Below are positions 5,295 to 5,397 of a DNA stretch of 5,397 bases, in pieces. The notes under the pieces are model-generated. The model was not told the origin of the DNA. It saw nothing but the letters and a program-made list of their open reading frames with translations, and ran no database searches. The translations under genes and the position numbers were made by a program. This DNA is from Sphaerochaeta sp. (GTDB lineage: Bacteria > Spirochaetota > Spirochaetia > Sphaerochaetales > Sphaerochaetaceae). The stretch is taken from positions 1 through 5,397 of the forward strand of contig JALOBD010000144.1 of assembly GCA_023228445.1 (NCBI GenBank). Reading direction: 5' to 3'. Numbering within the stretch: position 1 is the first letter of the stretch; the number at the start of each line of letters is the position of its first letter.

Positions 5295-5397
5295 ATGGAG
5301 CAATACTTGGAGCGCTACGTGCGCATTATCATAGATGTACAGCTGAAACTCATCGAGGGGGACAACCTCTCGATCAATACCGAGGCGCGCAGCATGG
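5295..5397 (+). CDS. N-terminus of an M29-family (AmpS/PepS-like) aminopeptidase, cut by window end
   Basis: Thirty-four codons are present before the window ends. The start MEQYLERYVRIIIDV followed by QLKLIEGDNLSINTEAR matches the typical opening of M29 metallo-aminopeptidases, in which a short helix with a KYAELLVKVG-like pattern leads into a GQxLVI strand. These cytoplasmic dimetal enzymes release N-terminal amino acids from peptides. The metal ligands and active site lie in the missing C-terminal part, so neither activity nor intactness can be judged. The gene starts from ATG with a good GGAGG and is divergent from the HTH_42 gene across a 116-bp spacer. The family call rests on a short segment and on memory of the motif. 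Confidence 0.6.
   Translation, partial: MEQYLERYVRIIIDVQLKLIEGDNLSINTEARSM

Noticed and set aside
4441..5334. Plus-strand open frame (297 codons) opposite the HTH_42 gene
   Set aside because: The opposite strand encodes a protein with recognisable family motifs. This frame lacks a ribosome site and runs across the promoter spacer and the start of the aminopeptidase gene in another frame.

Overview
The window looks like an ordinary chromosomal stretch of a spirochaete, most likely a Sphaerochaeta-type organism. The clues are the single-repeat PUR-domain protein (DUF3276 type, best known from spirochaetes and Bacteroidetes), a shortened SMC protein, a GC-rich third codon position, and compact intergenic spaces with sigma70-type promoters and purine-rich Shine-Dalgarno sites. 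The assignment is inferred from protein character only; no database search was possible. There is no sign of an insertion sequence, prophage, CRISPR array or other mobile DNA.

Layout. Positions 38-2887 (minus) hold smc, the chromosome-condensation ATPase, starting at a TTG codon. A well-formed promoter overlaps its stop codon and points out of the left edge, so another minus-strand gene probably begins just outside. A 68-bp divergent spacer (2888-2955) separates smc from rnhB (2956-3537, plus), encoding ribonuclease HII from a GTG start. rnhB runs tail-to-tail into a 77-residue PUR-domain protein (3534-3767, minus), the two stop codons sharing a CTAG. A 120-bp divergent spacer follows, with a strong palindrome and promoters facing both ways, then tRNA-Gly(UCC) (3888-3958, plus) with its own intrinsic terminator. 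Facing the tRNA is a 395-residue protein of the HTH_42 / YcaQ-AlkZ winged-helix type (3991-5178, minus). A 116-bp divergent spacer then leads to the first 34 codons of an M29-like aminopeptidase (5295 onward, plus), cut by the window edge.

The genes do not form one operon: nearly every unit has its own promoter and neighbours alternate in strand. They share a broad nucleic-acid theme: SMC organises the chromosome, RNase HII removes ribonucleotides from DNA, the PUR protein binds nucleic acid, and the HTH_42 protein belongs to a superfamily that includes DNA crosslink-repair glycosylases. I see no clear new multi-gene system. The points most worth a second look are the apparent absence of a canonical hinge in SMC, the substituted catalytic-type motif and possible leaderless start of the HTH_42 gene, and the palindrome that holds the tRNA promoter's -35 element.
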